Notes: generated by a model not told the origin, from the letters alone. Shown: positions 10,251-22,217, numbered from the stretch's first letter. The stretch is DNA of 64,000 nt from Cichorium intybus (GCA_023525715.1 CM042012.1:51925008-51989007); one strand, 5' to 3'. A program made the numbers and translations.

Positions 10251-11595
10251 GGGAAAATGACTTATAAGGGTAATTATGTTTCAAAAATGTTCAAAAAACA
10301 CCATCCAAGTTTGGTTTGTTCAAAAACCACCATCCAAGTAAAGCCTTTGTACAAAAAACACCATCCAAATAACGCCTTTGTACAAAAAACACCAACGAAC
10401 TACATGTTTTGTTTAAATTTTACCCGATGGTAACCGGCTCTTGCAGGTTAAACTGTTCATCTGTTATTATGCCATGTCACTAAATATTAGGCCAAGTCAT
10501 CCTTTAACCTGTAAGAGCCGGTTACCATCAGGTAAAATTTGAACAAAACATGTAGTTTGTTGGTGTTTTTTATACAAAAGCCTTAGGGTGTGTTTGTTTA
10601 CCTCTTAATTGAGTTATTAAGAGGTAAGTTCTGAATTGGTAGATTAAGAGTGTTTGCTTCCCTCTTAACTTTTGCCACTTAATTAAAAAGAAGCCTCTTA
10701 AACACACAGATATTAGGGTATGTCTGAAAAACAAAAAGAGGCGTGTTCTCCTTTTTGCCCTACGTATCCCTCCCCATTGAAGCCGCCTCTCTCTTTTCTT
10801 CTCATCTCTTCTTCTTCTCCAATGTTCTTGACAACGCTCCTCCACCGCTGATCTATCTCTCCACACAGCAGCCGTCTGAAGTGCATAATCGATTATTCTG
10901 ACTTGAATCACCTGATCGGGAACACACGTCCCTGGCTCTGCGGCGCTTATACATCTTACCAATACTGCCGCCCACACGCCGCTCCATTGTCCCAAATCCC
11001 ATTGCCGGCCGCCGCAAACAGATTGCTTGACGGGAACTGCCCAGGATCATATCTATAACACGCCGTGGCTGTTAATTTCAGCAATCAAATCAACATAAGA
11101 CCTTGTATGATCAATTGTGTTAAAATAGATACAGATGGAGGAGCTTACGTAGGAATGGGGGAGCTTACGTAGGAATGGGGGACTGTATTGGGCGGAGGTG
11201 GTAATCAAAATTTTCAATTAGCCCAACATAAAATAGATACAGATGAGGAGGAAGGAGAGAGACGACTGCAGCCATTGAAGATGATCCATTTGTGGTAAAA
11301 TTGAAGAGTATAGTCACAAGGGTAAAATAGTCATATTTTGCAATTAGCCCAGTAATTAAGAGGTCGTAATCAAACAATGTGTTAAAATTCAGCTCTTAAA
11401 TTTTCAGGGCCTCTTAAACATCAAGACCTCTTAAGAATTCAGATCTTAAAGTTTAAGATCATGTCAAACAGGGCCTTACTTGGATGGTGTTTTTTGTACA
11501 AAGGTCTTACTTGGATGATGTTTTTTGAGCAGACCAAACTTGGATGATGTTTTTTGAACAGTTTTGAAACATAATTACCCTAAAGCCATTTTCCC
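10251..11595. mobile_element. Foldback MULE-type MITE with nested insertion
   Basis: Termini GGGAAAATG and CATTTTCCC are flanked by the direct repeat ATAGTTAATT (10241-10250 and 11596-11605), a 9-10 bp target duplication as in Mutator-like elements. The arms are long: about 205 nt from the left end pair with the right end, once the insertion at 10586-11475 is removed. The turn lies near 10456-10500 (GTAACCGGCTCTTGCAGG against CCTGTAAGAGCCGGTTAC). Without the insertion it is about 450 bp. No coding capacity. Confidence 0.75.
10586..11475. mobile_element. PIF/Harbinger-like element, TTA target site
   Basis: GGGTGTGTTTG at the left faces TCAAACAGGGCC at the right, with TTA on both sides (10583-10585 and 11476-11478). 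CCTCTTAA motifs recur near both ends. It interrupts the right arm of the foldback MULE. The interior (about 10740-11350) holds no transposase I recognise, and a 20-bp direct duplication (GAGCTTACGTAGGAATGGGG) lies at about 11141-11180. A short hAT-type alternative is possible because GCCTTA is also shared. Confidence 0.55.
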
Positions 11596-11869
11596 ATAGT
11601 TAATTTATCGGACCTATTATGATAGACGTACATTAGTCAACTTAAGCTGCAGAAAATACGAAACAGAAAGAGCCATGAACAATGAGGGAATAAACATTTA
11701 AGAATAATCTATGTTCTTCATTAATTATTAGAAATTCTATAATCTTAATAAAAAAACTCACAACTATAAATCAAAGACCATTTGCCCTTTTTATAGAGAT
11801 CCAAAGTTGACATGACTCATGCTTGAATAAGGATACAATAAATAAATAATAATCATAATAAGAGGAACC

Positions 11870-12221
11870 TAGGGATGAGCTTTTGACCCGGAGAACCGGA
11901 CCGGACCGGGAACCGAACCGGAACCGGAACCGAATAGCAACCGGAACCGTGTATTCGGTTTGGTTCTCGGTTATCCATTTCCCACAAAATCGGTTCTCGG
12001 TTCTTCGGTTCTCGGTCCGGTTCCGGCCGGGTTCGGAACTGAACACACCACACTACTTGTATAACCGAACCGGAACCGAAACCGGACCGGAACCGAACCG
12101 GTAGGAACCGGAACTGGGGTATTCGGTTCGGTTCCCTGTTCTTCGCTTCTTATAAAATCGGTTCTCGGTTCTTCGGTTCTCGGTCCGGTTCGGTCCGGGT
12201 CCGGACCGATTCTCATCCCTA
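11870..12221. mobile_element. hAT MITE, 352 bp
   Basis: Terminal inverted repeats TAGGGATGAG / CTCATCCCTA are flanked by an exact 8-bp duplication GAGGAACC (11862-11869 and 12222-12229), the hAT signature. The interior is built of CCGGAACCG / CGGTTCGGTTC runs on both arms and folds back strongly. No coding potential. Confidence 0.85.
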
Positions 12222-12824
12222 GAGGAACCAAAGACCCTAAATTTCAGTATAAAAGCTCGTACAAAAAATAAGTCTAATATTAACTATTTTTTTTTGAACG
12301 GCTAATATTATCTAACTAGTTTAATAATTCTCTGATCACATATTTGACCAAAACTTTTAGGCCGTCAAAGGAAGTCATTGGGCCTACATGCCTTTAGGGT
12401 CGGACTAGTAGCTAGGATGTCCAAGACTAGTACGCTTTGATTCAAATTTATGGCATAGAAAATATTTAAACAAGACAATTGATATAAAATATTGAGTAAA
12501 CTGCAAATTTGGTCATTGTGGTTTGCAAAAAACTGTGGGTAAGATCCAAAATGCTTTCGACTCACCATTGGTCCAAAATCGAAAACCTTTTGTGGTTTTG
12601 GTCCTTGAAAAAGTTGAAAGGACTATTATGCCCTTTTAATTTCTTTTTTGCATTTGTTATATTTATTTTAATGTATTTTTAATTTAAAAATCTAAAAACA
12701 ATAATCAAAAAGTAAACCCATTTCTCTCCCGCTTTCTCTCTCTCCCATCTTCTTCATCCGCTTCATATCTTCAAAAAGTAAACTCATTTCTCTCCCCCAT
12801 TCAGACATCGAGTGAAGAAATCTT

Positions 12825-13337
12825 TGTTAAATGTGAATGCTTTGAAAGTCATCAAAGGAGGAAGCAAATGGCTGCTTCTCATGCATGTCTCTTTTCTTTG
12901 ATTTCATACTTCACGTTCACATTAGCTCCCATGCCTATAAATACAAGGCTTTGAGAAGCAAACCAATGCACCACACAAACACAAATACAAAGAAACACAA
13001 ACACATAGATAGATATATCACGATTTTGTGAGATAGCCTTTTGTGCAGAGTCCAGTTTGGCAGCCAAAAGTGCGAGTGGTATTTTCTTGTGAGTGGTCAG
13101 ACTACAAGTGCAGTTTAGCCTTGTATGATTGTAATTTCTTGGTGTTAATAAAACCCTCTCTCTCTCATTCGCCCGTGGACGTAGGTCGTGATCCCGTGAC
13201 CGAACCACGTTAAATATTGTGTTTCGATTTACAGTTTTTTCTTGGTTTGCCGTTATTCTCCATTTTATTTCCGCGTGTTTTACCGGAATCGTTTATCGTT
13301 TTTCGGAAGTGCCTAACTTGTTTTGTTATTCCTAAAA
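12825..13337 (+). repeat. 5' LTR of the Tork Copia element
   Basis: TGTTAAATGTGAATGC to CCTAAAA, 513 bp. The terminal CA expected by LTR rules (present in the 3' LTR as CCTAACA) reads AA here. A TATA-like CCTATAAATAC lies near 12934-12944. Confidence 0.9.
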
Positions 13338-13340
13338 AAC

Positions 13341-13358
13341 TGGTATCAGAGCTCCGGG
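13341..13358 (+). other. Primer binding site, initiator tRNA-Met
   Basis: TGGTATCAGAGCTCCGGG lies three bases after the 5' LTR and begins with the usual Copia primer-site core TGGTATCAGAGC. Confidence 0.9.
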
Positions 13359-13467
13359 TTTAAAGGAAGTCGTATCTCGCGTATGCTCTGTGGTTGCAGC
13401 TTAGTCTGATCTTCCACATCAGAAACGAGGTTTCGATTGGCCTTATAAAATATTATTTTTCCGAGCT

Positions 13468-16400
13468 ATGGCTGAAGATGGGAAAGTTAGGATCGAAAAA
13501 TTCGAAGGTCACGATTTCGGATTTTGGAGAATGCAAATCGAAGATTATCTCTACCAGAAAAATTACACCTACCACTGTTCGGAATAAAACCTGAAACGAT
13601 GGCGCAGGAAGAATGGGACTTATTAGATCGGCAGGCACTTGGAGTTATAAGGTTATCATTGGCAAAGAATGTAGCATACAATATTGTCAGTGTAAAGACA
13701 ACCTTCAATCTGATAAATGCGCTGTCTAATATGTACGAAAAACCTTTAGCGGCAAATAAGGTTTTCTTGATTCGGCAGTTGGTGAATCTGAAGATGAAAG
13801 AAGGCGGCTCGGTGACAGATCATGTGAATGAATTCAACTCAATAATATTAAGATTGATATCTGTTGATATTGGATTCGAAGACGAAGTACAGACGTTGCT
13901 GTTATTATCTTCGTTGCCTGAGAGTTGGTCCGGTACAGTAACAGCAGTTAGCAGTTCAGCCGGAGGTGCTAAGTTGTCATTCGAAGGTATTCGCGACTTA
14001 ATCCTTGGAGAGGATGTGCGAAGACGGAGTGCCGGAGAATCTTCCAGTAGTCTCCTAAGTATAGAAGACAGAGGAAGAAGGCCCAACAAAGGAGGCGCTG
14101 GTAGAGGAAGATCGAAGTCGAGAAAGAGAGGTGGTCAGAAAAACAGGACTGATGTTACCTGTTGGAACTGCAAAGAGAATGGTCATTTCAGAAATCAGTG
14201 CCCAAAGCCTTCGACAGACAAAGGCAAGAAGGAAGTCAATATGGCAGTAGATTCTGAAGATGATGCTCTCATTTGCTGTGTTGAAAACTCAACAGAATCC
14301 TGGATCATGGATTCTGGTGCGTCGTTCCATGCTAGTCATTCGAGAGAAGTAATGCAGAATTTCCGGCAGTACAAAGGAAAGGTCAGACTAGCAAACAACA
14401 AGAGCCTGGATATTACAGGTGTTGGGGATGTGGTCCTCAAGACAACTTTAGGAACAGATTGGACTTTGAAGAATGTCAAGTTCATTCCTGACTTGAAGAG
14501 GATGTTAATATCCGTGGGGCAGCTTGATGATGAAGGTCACCATGTTACATTTGGTGATCATCAGTGGAAGGTGACAAATGGGAATTTAGTTGTTGCTAGA
14601 GGACATAAGCGGGGTACACTTTATATGGTGGAAGTTTCTGATGCCGAAGCACACGCTGTTGAAGAAGTTGGGGCATCCACTCTATGGCACCAAAGACTTG
14701 GGCATATGAGTGAGAAGGGAATGAAGATGCTAGCCTCCAAAGGAAGAATACCAGAGCTAAAGACTGTGAAAGTCGATTTCTGTGAGCCATGTGTTCTTGG
14801 CAAACAGAAGAAAGTCACTTTCAAGAAGGTGGGTCATCAGCCCAAGTCTGTGAAGCTGGAGCTAGTTCATTCAGATGTCTACGGTCCCACTTCAGTTTCT
14901 TCAGTGGGAGGATCCCGATACTATGTCACGTTCATAGACGATTGCACAAGGAAGGTTTGGGTTTATTTCTTGAAGCATAAGTCTGAAGTTTTCAACACTT
15001 TCAAGAAATGGAAAGCTACTGTGGAAAATGAAACAGACTTAAAGATCAAGTGTTTCAGATCAGACAATGGGGGCGAATACAGTAGTAAAGAATTTGTTGA
15101 TTACTGTGCTGACCAGGGAATCAGAATGCAGAAGACGGTTCCAGAGACACCTCAGCAAAATGGAGTAGCTGAGAGGATGAACTGTACATTGAACGAAAGG
15201 GCTAAGAGCATGAGACTGCATGCAGGTTTACCCAAGATGTTCTGGGCAGATGCGGTCAACACAGCTGCGTATTTAATCAATAGAGGACCCTCAGTTCCCA
15301 TAGGGTTCAAGATTCTAGAAGAGGAATGGCAAGGTCGTGAGATTACACTCAAACACTTGAAAGTTTTCGGTTGTGTCTCTTATGTCAAAGTTAAAGACTC
15401 GGAGAGAGACAAGCTAGAGGCAAAAGCAAGGAAATGTACTTTTATAGGCTATGGGTTGGACGACATGGGGTACCGCTTCTGGGATAACCAAAATAAAAGG
15501 GTTATCAGAAGCCGGGATGTGGTGTTCAACGAGAACGTCCTATATAAAGATGAACTTGCAGAGAGCTCAGGCAGAAACAAACAACCAGAGAAAGCAGAAA
15601 ATCAAGTTGAGTTTGAAGAGATCTCTGAAGATGACGTTGTGAAACCTATCAGTACTCCAGAGATAGGTGAAAGTTCAGGAAGCAGTGGGAGCTCTGATGT
15701 ATATGGAGATAGTGGGAGCACAGATGAGTGTAGTTCTGAAGATGGGGTTGCAGATGATGCAGAGACCTCAACTCCTACTGTTCGTAGATCCACTAGAGTA
15801 CGAAGACCTCCAGTCAGGTATTCTCCTTCAGCAAATTACTTATTGCTGACAGAGAATGGTGAACCTGAGTCTTATCCAGAGGCCTTAAGGATGAAAGATT
15901 CCATACAGTGGAAGAAGGCTATGGAAGACGAATTGAGCTCACTTGACAAGAACCATACTTGGTCCTTAGTCAAGCTCCCAGCAGGGAAGAAAGCACTGCA
16001 GAACAAGTGGGTGTTTCGGGTAAAGGATGAGATTGATGGCAGTAAAAGATACAAGGCACGATTAGTGGTCAAGGGGTTCCAACAGAAAAGAGGGGTCGAT
16101 TATAATGAGATCTTCTCTCCAGTTGTGAAGATGACTACAATCAGAATGGTCTTGGGTATTGTAGCCTCTGAAGATCTCCATCTAGAACAGCTAGATGTGA
16201 AAACAGCTTTTCTCCATGGCGACCTAGAAGAAGACATCTACATGGTACAACCAGAAGGTTTTCCTACAGTCGGTAAGGAAAATCTGGTGTGTAAACTGAA
16301 GAAAAGTCTGTATGGATTGAAGCAGGCTCCAAGACAGTGGTACTTGAAGTTTGATAGCTTCATGCAAAGGAGTGGGTATCGCAGATGTGAGATGGATCAC

Positions 16401-17414
16401 TGCTGTTACTTGAAGAAATTCAGCTCCTCTTACATCATCCTGTTATTGTATGTTGATGACATGTTGATAGCTGGATCCGACATGCAGGAGATCAACAAGC
16501 TAAAGAAGCAGTTGTCCAGAGAGTTCGAGATGAAGGACCTAGGGGCTGCTAAGCAGATATTGGGCATGAGCATAGCCAGGAACAGAGTTACCGGTACATT
16601 AAAACTTTCGCAAACAAAGTACATCAAGAAAGTTTTAGAAAAGTTCAGCATGGCAGATGCCAAGGCCAGAAGTACACCTTTGGGAAGTCAGTTAAAACTC
16701 TCAAAGAAGCAATCCCCAAAGACGGAAGAAGACAGAGAACAGATGGCTAAAGTTCCTTATGCATCTGCAGTTGGTAGTTTGATGTATGCAATGGTATGCA
16801 CAAGACCAGATATTGCTCATGCAGTGGGAGTTGTTAGCAGGTTCATGTCAAATCCAGGAAAAGAGCATTGGGAAGGAGTAAAGTGGCTGTTACGCTACTT
16901 GAAAGGAACAGCTGAGATTGCCCTATGTTTTAGGAGAAAGGGGGTAGTCTTAGAAGGGTTTGCCGATGCAGATTTGGGTGGATGTGTGGATTCGGGTAAG
17001 AGCACAACAGGTTATGTGTTCACAATCGGAGGTACAGCAATCAGTTGGATGTCCAAGTTACAGAAGAGTGTTTCTCTTTCAACCACAGAAGCAGAGTACA
17101 TGGCTATTGCAGAAGCAGCCAAGGAGCTTATATGGTTGAAGAACTTCCTATCAGAACTTGGAATGCAACAGGAGGATTGTGTACTGCATTGTGACAACCA
17201 GAGTGCAGTTCACCTGGCAAAGAATCCGGTGTTTCACAGTAGAACGAAACACATTCAGATGAGGTACCATTTCATTCGAGAGTTAATCAATGATGGAACT
17301 CTGAATCTGAAGAAAATCCTTGGAACGAAGAATCCAACAGATATGTTCACCAAGGTGGTTACCACAGACAAGTTGAAGTTTTGTATGACTTCAACTGGCC
17401 TTCTAGAAGTTTGA
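13468..17414 (+). pseudogene. Copia gag-pol polyprotein, one early frameshift
   Basis: ATG at 13468 (MAEDGKVRIEKFEG...) starts Gag, but the frame fails near 13555-13562, where an A-run looks one base short. A frame of 1,296 residues then runs uninterrupted from an incidental ATG at 13524 to 17414. In that frame I see: Gag core; zinc knuckle CWNCKENGHFRNQC (residues about 213-226); protease DSGASFHAS (about 263); GAG-pre-integrase LWHQRLGHMSEKG (about 387); integrase with HSDVYGP, RSDNGGE (about 512) and a TPQQNGVAE block (about 543); reverse transcriptase with LDVKTAFLHGDL and YVDD (about 975); RNase H with DADLGG and STTEAEY (about 1148 and 1186). Domain order is Copia (integrase before RT); the sequence style is Tork. 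Everything after the shift appears intact. A sequencing error in the A-run could explain the break. Confidence 0.9.
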
Positions 17415-17493
17415 AAAGGAGGGATGGCAGGAACGAGAGAGATTGGAAAATCATTGCAAGAATTGGACGATAGACTAAGTTGTTCAAGCATTC

Positions 17494-17504
17494 AAGTGGG
17501 AGAT
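17494..17504 (+). other. Polypurine tract of the Tork Copia element
   Basis: AAGTGGGAGAT ends immediately before the 3' LTR start at 17505, as in other plant Copia elements. Confidence 0.8.
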
Positions 17505-18017
17505 TGTTAAATGTGAATGCTTTGAAAGTCATCAAAGGAGGAAGCAAATGGCTGCTTCTCATGCATGTCTCTTTTCTTTGATTTCATACTTCACGTTCAC
17601 ATTAGCTCCCATGCCTATAAATACAAGGCTTTGAGAAGCAAACCAATGCACCACACAAACACAAATACAAAGAAACACAAACACATAGATAGATATATCA
17701 CGATTTTGTGAGATAGCCTTTTGTGCAGAGTCCAGTTTGGCAGCCAAAAGTGCGAGTGGTATTTTCTTGTGAGTGGTCAGACTACAAGTGCAGTTTAGCC
17801 TTGTATGATTGTAATTTCTTGGTGTTAATAAAACCCTCTCTCTCTCATTCGCCCGTGGACGTAGGTCGTGATCCCGTGACCGAACCACGTTAAATATTGT
17901 GTTTCGATTTACAGTTTTTTCTTGGTTTGCCGTTATTCTCCATTTTATTTCCGCGTGTTTTACCGGAATCGTTTATCGTTTTTCGGAAGTGCCTAACTTG
18001 TTTTGTTATTCCTAACA
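17505..18017 (+). repeat. 3' LTR of the Tork Copia element
   Basis: 513 bp, TGTTAAATG to CCTAACA, essentially identical to 12825-13337. Confidence 0.95.
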
Positions 18018-18975
18018 ATCTTTCAGTCCTGGTTAGGCTCGTTCATCAATTGCCGACATCGAGATTGGTCTGATTGCAGGTTCGAGATGAACATCAATTC
18101 CAGCTTTAGATTCCAACTTTAATGGCTGGTTCGAATCGGTTTGATATGCAGGTTCAAATTGGTTTATTTTGATTGGAATCCCACCGCAGGTTCGAATCGG
18201 TTTGATATGCAGGTTCAACTTTAATGGTAGGTTCGAATCTGCCTCTTTAGCAAGCTAGTCGAGCTCGTTCTAGAGTTAACGACAACACAGCTACGATGAT
18301 CGACGACATACGCAAGGTTAGATGGCGGTTTACAATGGGGGCTGAGAAGGTATTTAAAGCAAAACTTGATGAGAGGGTAGGGTAGACAGAGACGTGGTGA
18401 GAGGGAGTCGAGAACATGCCTGGGAGGGTCGATCTTGATGTAGGCACAACCTGTAAATGTAAATCAGATACAAGATATTAGAAGGTGCTAATTTGATTGT
18501 AAGTGTATAATACACCCTCTATTATGTTTATCTTCAGCCAAAGGAGAACTGAAAGATGAAGAACATGTATAATGGCTGGCGGTGACAAAATTACAATCTT
18601 GGGATCAAGCCATATATGGATCGAGTACTTCTAATTTTTCACAGAACTCCAAAATTGTTTTAATGCTTGCAAACCCATGGCACAACTCCAAAATCGTTTT
18701 AATGCTTGCATAATCTGAAAAATCCTCGACCTGCAGTAGCGTTTCCTGTGAGGTTTACTGTTGGATGTTTTAATGCTTGCAAATCCATGGCAGAACTCCA
18801 AAATCGACACACACACACACAAAAACATAAGAAAACCCAGAAAGAGAATAGAAGGATATCAGATTGATCACTGTATTCTCGCATCGGAGATCATTGATCA
18901 AAACGTCAAAGAATTCGGTCTCTGGTCCATCGGAGAACAATCCGGGTTTGGGAGATGGGTTTGTTACCACGGGTT

Positions 18976-18978
<3 letters not shown>

Positions 18979-19006
<28 letters not shown>

Positions 19007-19007
19007 T
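18979..19007 (+). repeat. (GA)n microsatellite
   Basis: A run of AG dinucleotides of about 29 bp inside the MULE, followed by related GTGAGAGAGTGAGAG. Confidence 0.8.
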
Positions 19008-19276
19008 GAGAGAGTGAGAGTACAGTGAAGGTGGAGTGGTGGGATGGCTTATTCTTTTTTTTTATCTTTTTTATAATTATTTAAATATTAAGAAACTCTT
19101 AAAATAATATAAAAAGAAAATTAAAAGGGCAAAAACGACATTTCAAGTTTTCTAGGACCAAAACCACAAAAAGTTTTGGATTTTGGACCGGTGGTGCAAG
19201 TCGTAAAGATTTTGGATCTTACCCACATTTTTTTGCAAACCACATGGACCAAATTTGCAGTTTACTCTAAAATATT

Positions 19277-19694
19277 GTAATATTGCTCGTCAGAGTGGAA
19301 TTCATCAGATATTTTGGATCTTGAAACTACGCTAAATGGTTACCTATCATTTTGCGGCAATAGGCAAAGAACAATATTTCATATTCAGTTTTCTTTGATA
19401 AAAATGTATCCATATCTCCTATTTACATTCACAAACGAAAATATCATCCGGTAGAACGTTTGGCATGACCCGCACAATAATATGACGAGACCGGAGAGAA
19501 AATGCCATTTGGTAGAACGTTTTGGCATGCCCCGAACAGGAACAAAGACTTGGTCAAATATAGAGATGAACATGGTCTGCAGACCAGACCTATCCGAATC
19601 AGATGAAATCCCATGTACAACGCTGAAATCTTAGTTACTGTAGCTGAAATCGCAGGTGGCAACAACCAACAGCAGTTTCAGATTTCAGGGGTTA
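19277..19694. other. Intergenic sequence, nothing recognised
   Basis: Between the MULE and the next MITE. A TTTGGTAGAACGTTTGGCATG-like segment occurs twice (about 19448-19470 and 19507-19530, both next to 'ccg/ccat') as a short imperfect repeat. No gene seen. Confidence 0.4.
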
Positions 19695-19697
19695 TTA

Positions 19698-19999
19698 GGC
19701 TGCACGGAGTGGGACGGTTTTTTGCCGGCGGTAGCTGATTTGGCAAGGCATGCCGGCGGCAACACCGGCCCCCGGGTGCGGCATCGACGAGCGGCAAGGC
19801 TTGAGCGGCAATTGTTTGCCGCGTTCTCTCTCTTCTGTTTCTCTCTTCTCCCTCTTTCAGTTCTCTCTCTTTCTCTTCTACGTTGCCGCCAACAATCTCC
19901 AACACCATTCCGTGGTGCCTCTTGAACGGCGATGAAACGAGTTTTGGAGGGGTTTTGCTGATTTGGAGGATGGTGCCTCCAACACCACTCCCTCTAGCC
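19698..19999. mobile_element. Tourist-like MITE, 302 bp
   Basis: GGCTGCACGGAGTGG at the left matches the inverse of CCACTCCCTCTAGCC at the right with a few changes. TTA flanks both ends (19695-19697 and 20000-20002). The interior is CG-rich (GCCGGCGGC, CCGGCCCCCGG) with a pyrimidine tract. No coding capacity. Confidence 0.7.
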
Positions 20000-20002
20000 T
20001 TA

Positions 20003-20978
20003 GAATACTTTTTTTATTTTTTTGACTATTTCTTTTTCTTGGTAAAAATTTTAAGGATTTGGCTATTTTAATTTTTTTTTCTCTAATTTTAAACCATCAA
20101 AATCGCAAAAGCAGTCGCTCCAAATGGAAACCAAATCAGCAGCAAAATCTCCCTAAATGATGTTTATCGAAGTCTAGGGTATCAATTTCCATCCAATCTC
20201 ACGAAATCATCAACAAAATCGACATTTCAAGATTTTCATCTCTTTAAATTCTACTTATCGTATTGTAGGGTATGTGTTCTTGGTTCTCATAGGCTGAAAA
20301 TTTGTGGTAGAATATGATTTTTTGGTACTTTGGTACGCACTTGCTGAACTATATAGTGAATCGCATATTAGGGTACATCTAAAAGATGTTTTTAACTGAT
20401 TATATAATCAATCGGTGGCCCTGGTTTGGTACTATGGTACATATTCTTTTTGATGATGCTCTATAGGTAATAAAAAGTCATCATAGCTTTTAAAGAATAT
20501 TGGAAAATTACCTAATCCACTGTAAATTAGAGTTGCAACGTAAAGGGTAAAAAGGTAACATAAGAAAGATAGCAGAATCTATGCAATAAGTAAATACTTA
20601 AAAAAGTAAGATACTTTGTTGGTACATGTATTCCACATTGATTATATGAGGGAGCTTCAAGAGAGGTTCCAAAATTGAACCTACCCCAAGTTCATGTTTA
20701 AAGGAACTCATTTGCGTGTTTCTATTACCCATCTACCGGAATTTTCATAACCTGGTTCTTTTTATTTACAGCTACATTTGGTTGGACTTTTATGCATAAA
20801 ATTGGGTGCTTTTTAAAACTTTTTATTTCCAACATCTTAAGAAGCAAGCATGTATATATGTTTGAATTTTGTTGTCATTTGGCAGAGTTTTGACTTACTA
20901 GAAAAGCTATGTAGAAAGATTTTGTTGGGTATTCTTCCCCAAACTTGGTACTCTCATATGAATATGGATATGGATTAG
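20003..20978. other. Intergenic sequence, nothing recognised
   Basis: AT-rich single-copy-looking DNA without ORFs, terminal repeats or splice-like structure that I could support. Confidence 0.4.
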
Positions 20979-21100
20979 AGCTTGAGCTGTTGGGTTTGTT
21001 TTTTGTTGAGCCGACACGACACGACAATTTTTAATATAACATGAGCACGCCACGACACGACATGACGTTGCATTTTGTTTACTAACATGAAAACGACCCT

Positions 21101-21420
21101 TGTTAGGAATCGGATCGGGTACACGCAGCGGAAACACACTATCACACACACACACAAACTCACGAAAATAAAGCAAGAAGAACACAAAGATTTTTTACGT
21201 GGTTCGGATTCGGTGCAAATCCTACGTCCACGGGCTGCAACTAGAGAAATCTTATTAACTCAATAAGATTACAATTTACAATTGTTGGTGCATCTTGCTT
21301 CTCAACCAAAGCCTAGTATTTATAGGCTTATGAGTGTGGAAAAAATCAATGTGAATCAAAGAAGAATTTGCATTCAAAAGGAGGCTACCAAACCTACATT
21401 TGAAAAATCTTCACCTAACA
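21101..21420 (-). repeat. 3' LTR of the gag-only Copia element
   Basis: 320 bp; on the plus strand it reads TGTTAGGAATC to TTCACCTAACA. A (CA)n run and CCTACGTCCACGGG are shared with the other LTR. Confidence 0.9.
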
Positions 21421-21432
21421 ATCTCACACTTG
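21421..21432 (-). other. Polypurine tract of the gag-only element
   Basis: On the minus strand CAAGTGTGAGAT ends exactly at the 3' LTR. It resembles the AAGTGGGAGAT tract of the Tork element. Confidence 0.6.
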
Positions 21433-21554
21433 AAGATTTTGAACAACGTAGTCCAACTCCAGTAATCTTAAAACAACCAAGTCTTCCAAGCCTCCAGCTC
21501 CCAAGAACAAACTAAACTTAGTCCAATTTATCTAATTGCAGCCACCCCTCATCT

Positions 21555-22217
21555 TCAAGTACTAGAAGGGCCGGTTGTAGCTCCCACAAGCTCCAACTCA
21601 GTCGTAGCCAATCCCGCTACCGACTCAGCCGTGGTCAATACCACTACCGACTCATCTCCTGTCTCAACCGGCTTGGACACTCCATCGGATCCAGAGATAC
21701 ACCGAGGACCACTAACACTCTCCAAACTTTGCAAACTTCCAACAGGAGAGAATTTTCCAGTCTTAGTCTTCAAAACCCAACGGCTCTTTGTAACTGTACC
21801 CGAAACACACCTCGTGCTCCTACTGTCACAAAATCCCCTGAATGGTTTAGACTTTCCGACTCGTTCAGCTAACATCCCATTGGCTCTAGAATTCATGTTT
21901 GCAAAATGAACTCTCTTAGCACTAGATTTAGCGAACCTGATTTTGTCATGCTTAACGGGGACGGTCATACTTCCCTCAGCAGGTACCTCAACCATATATA
22001 ATGACCCACGCTTCATACCTTGAGCAATCACCGAATTACCATTGACCACCCTCCATGTACCACCACCAAACCTTACTTCCAGTCCTTGTTTATCCAGCTG
22101 ACCAACAGAAATCAATTTCTTCTTCAGCTCCAGAATCACCCTGACATTCTTCAGGTTCCATGTAGTTCCCAATGAAGTAACCAGATCAATATCTCCCATG
22201 CCCGTTACTTGAAGCAT
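21555..22217 (-). pseudogene. Gag-pol remnant joined to an unassigned tail
   Basis: Downstream of the gag frame the minus strand reads VMDSGASFHAM (protease), after a stop that looks like TGG to TAG, then a second stop. This frame then opens from MLQVTGMGDIDL with the protease/pre-integrase segment typical of Copia (LKNVRVILELKKKLISVGQLD, GSLYMVEV, residues about 1-75). The remaining about 145 residues (AKRVHFANMNSRANG..., RWVLKTKTGKFSPVGSLQSLE...) match no Copia enzyme I know and are Ser/Val/Gly-rich. The tail replaces integrase, RT and RNase H. Either it is a neutral deletion product, or a coding tail kept in this subfamily. Confidence 0.65.

Larger units (their letters stand above)
12825..18017 (+). 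mobile_element. Tork-lineage Copia retrotransposon
   Basis: A complete 5.2-kb element with two 513-bp LTRs, a primer site for initiator tRNA-Met, one long gag-pol frame and a purine tract. Its target duplication is ATCTT (12820-12824 and 18018-18022). By my reading the LTRs differ at a single base, the penultimate base, so insertion is recent. It sits inside the MULE at 12494-19267. Confidence 0.95.
12494..19267. mobile_element. Non-autonomous MULE split by a Copia element
   Basis: The ends GAGTAAACTGCAAATTTGGTC and its inverse (ending at 19267) are flanked by an exact 9-bp duplication TAAAATATT (12485-12493 and 19268-19276). Inverted arms extend roughly 150-200 bp. Without the Copia insertion (12825-18022) it is about 1.6 kb. 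I see no MURA transposase. The remaining interior (18023-19020) has three copies of a 30-40 bp unit containing ACTCCAAAAT and TTTTAATGCTTGCA (18645-18810), a repeated GCAGGTTCGAATCGG segment (18120-18240) and a (GA)n run. It could carry captured DNA, but I do not recognise a source. Confidence 0.8.

Noticed and set aside
12879..13208. Minus-strand 109-residue frame, found again at 17559-17888
   Set aside because: It appears twice only because it lies in the two identical LTRs. No family resemblance or conserved start.
13524..13560. ATG at 13524 as the true start of the Tork polyprotein
   Set aside because: Gag family sequence begins at 13468 in another frame. 13524 is an incidental ATG after a frameshift.
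18247..18447. Minus-strand frame in the MULE interior as a captured gene
   Set aside because: Short, low-complexity Ser/Thr/Leu composition, and no recognisable family.
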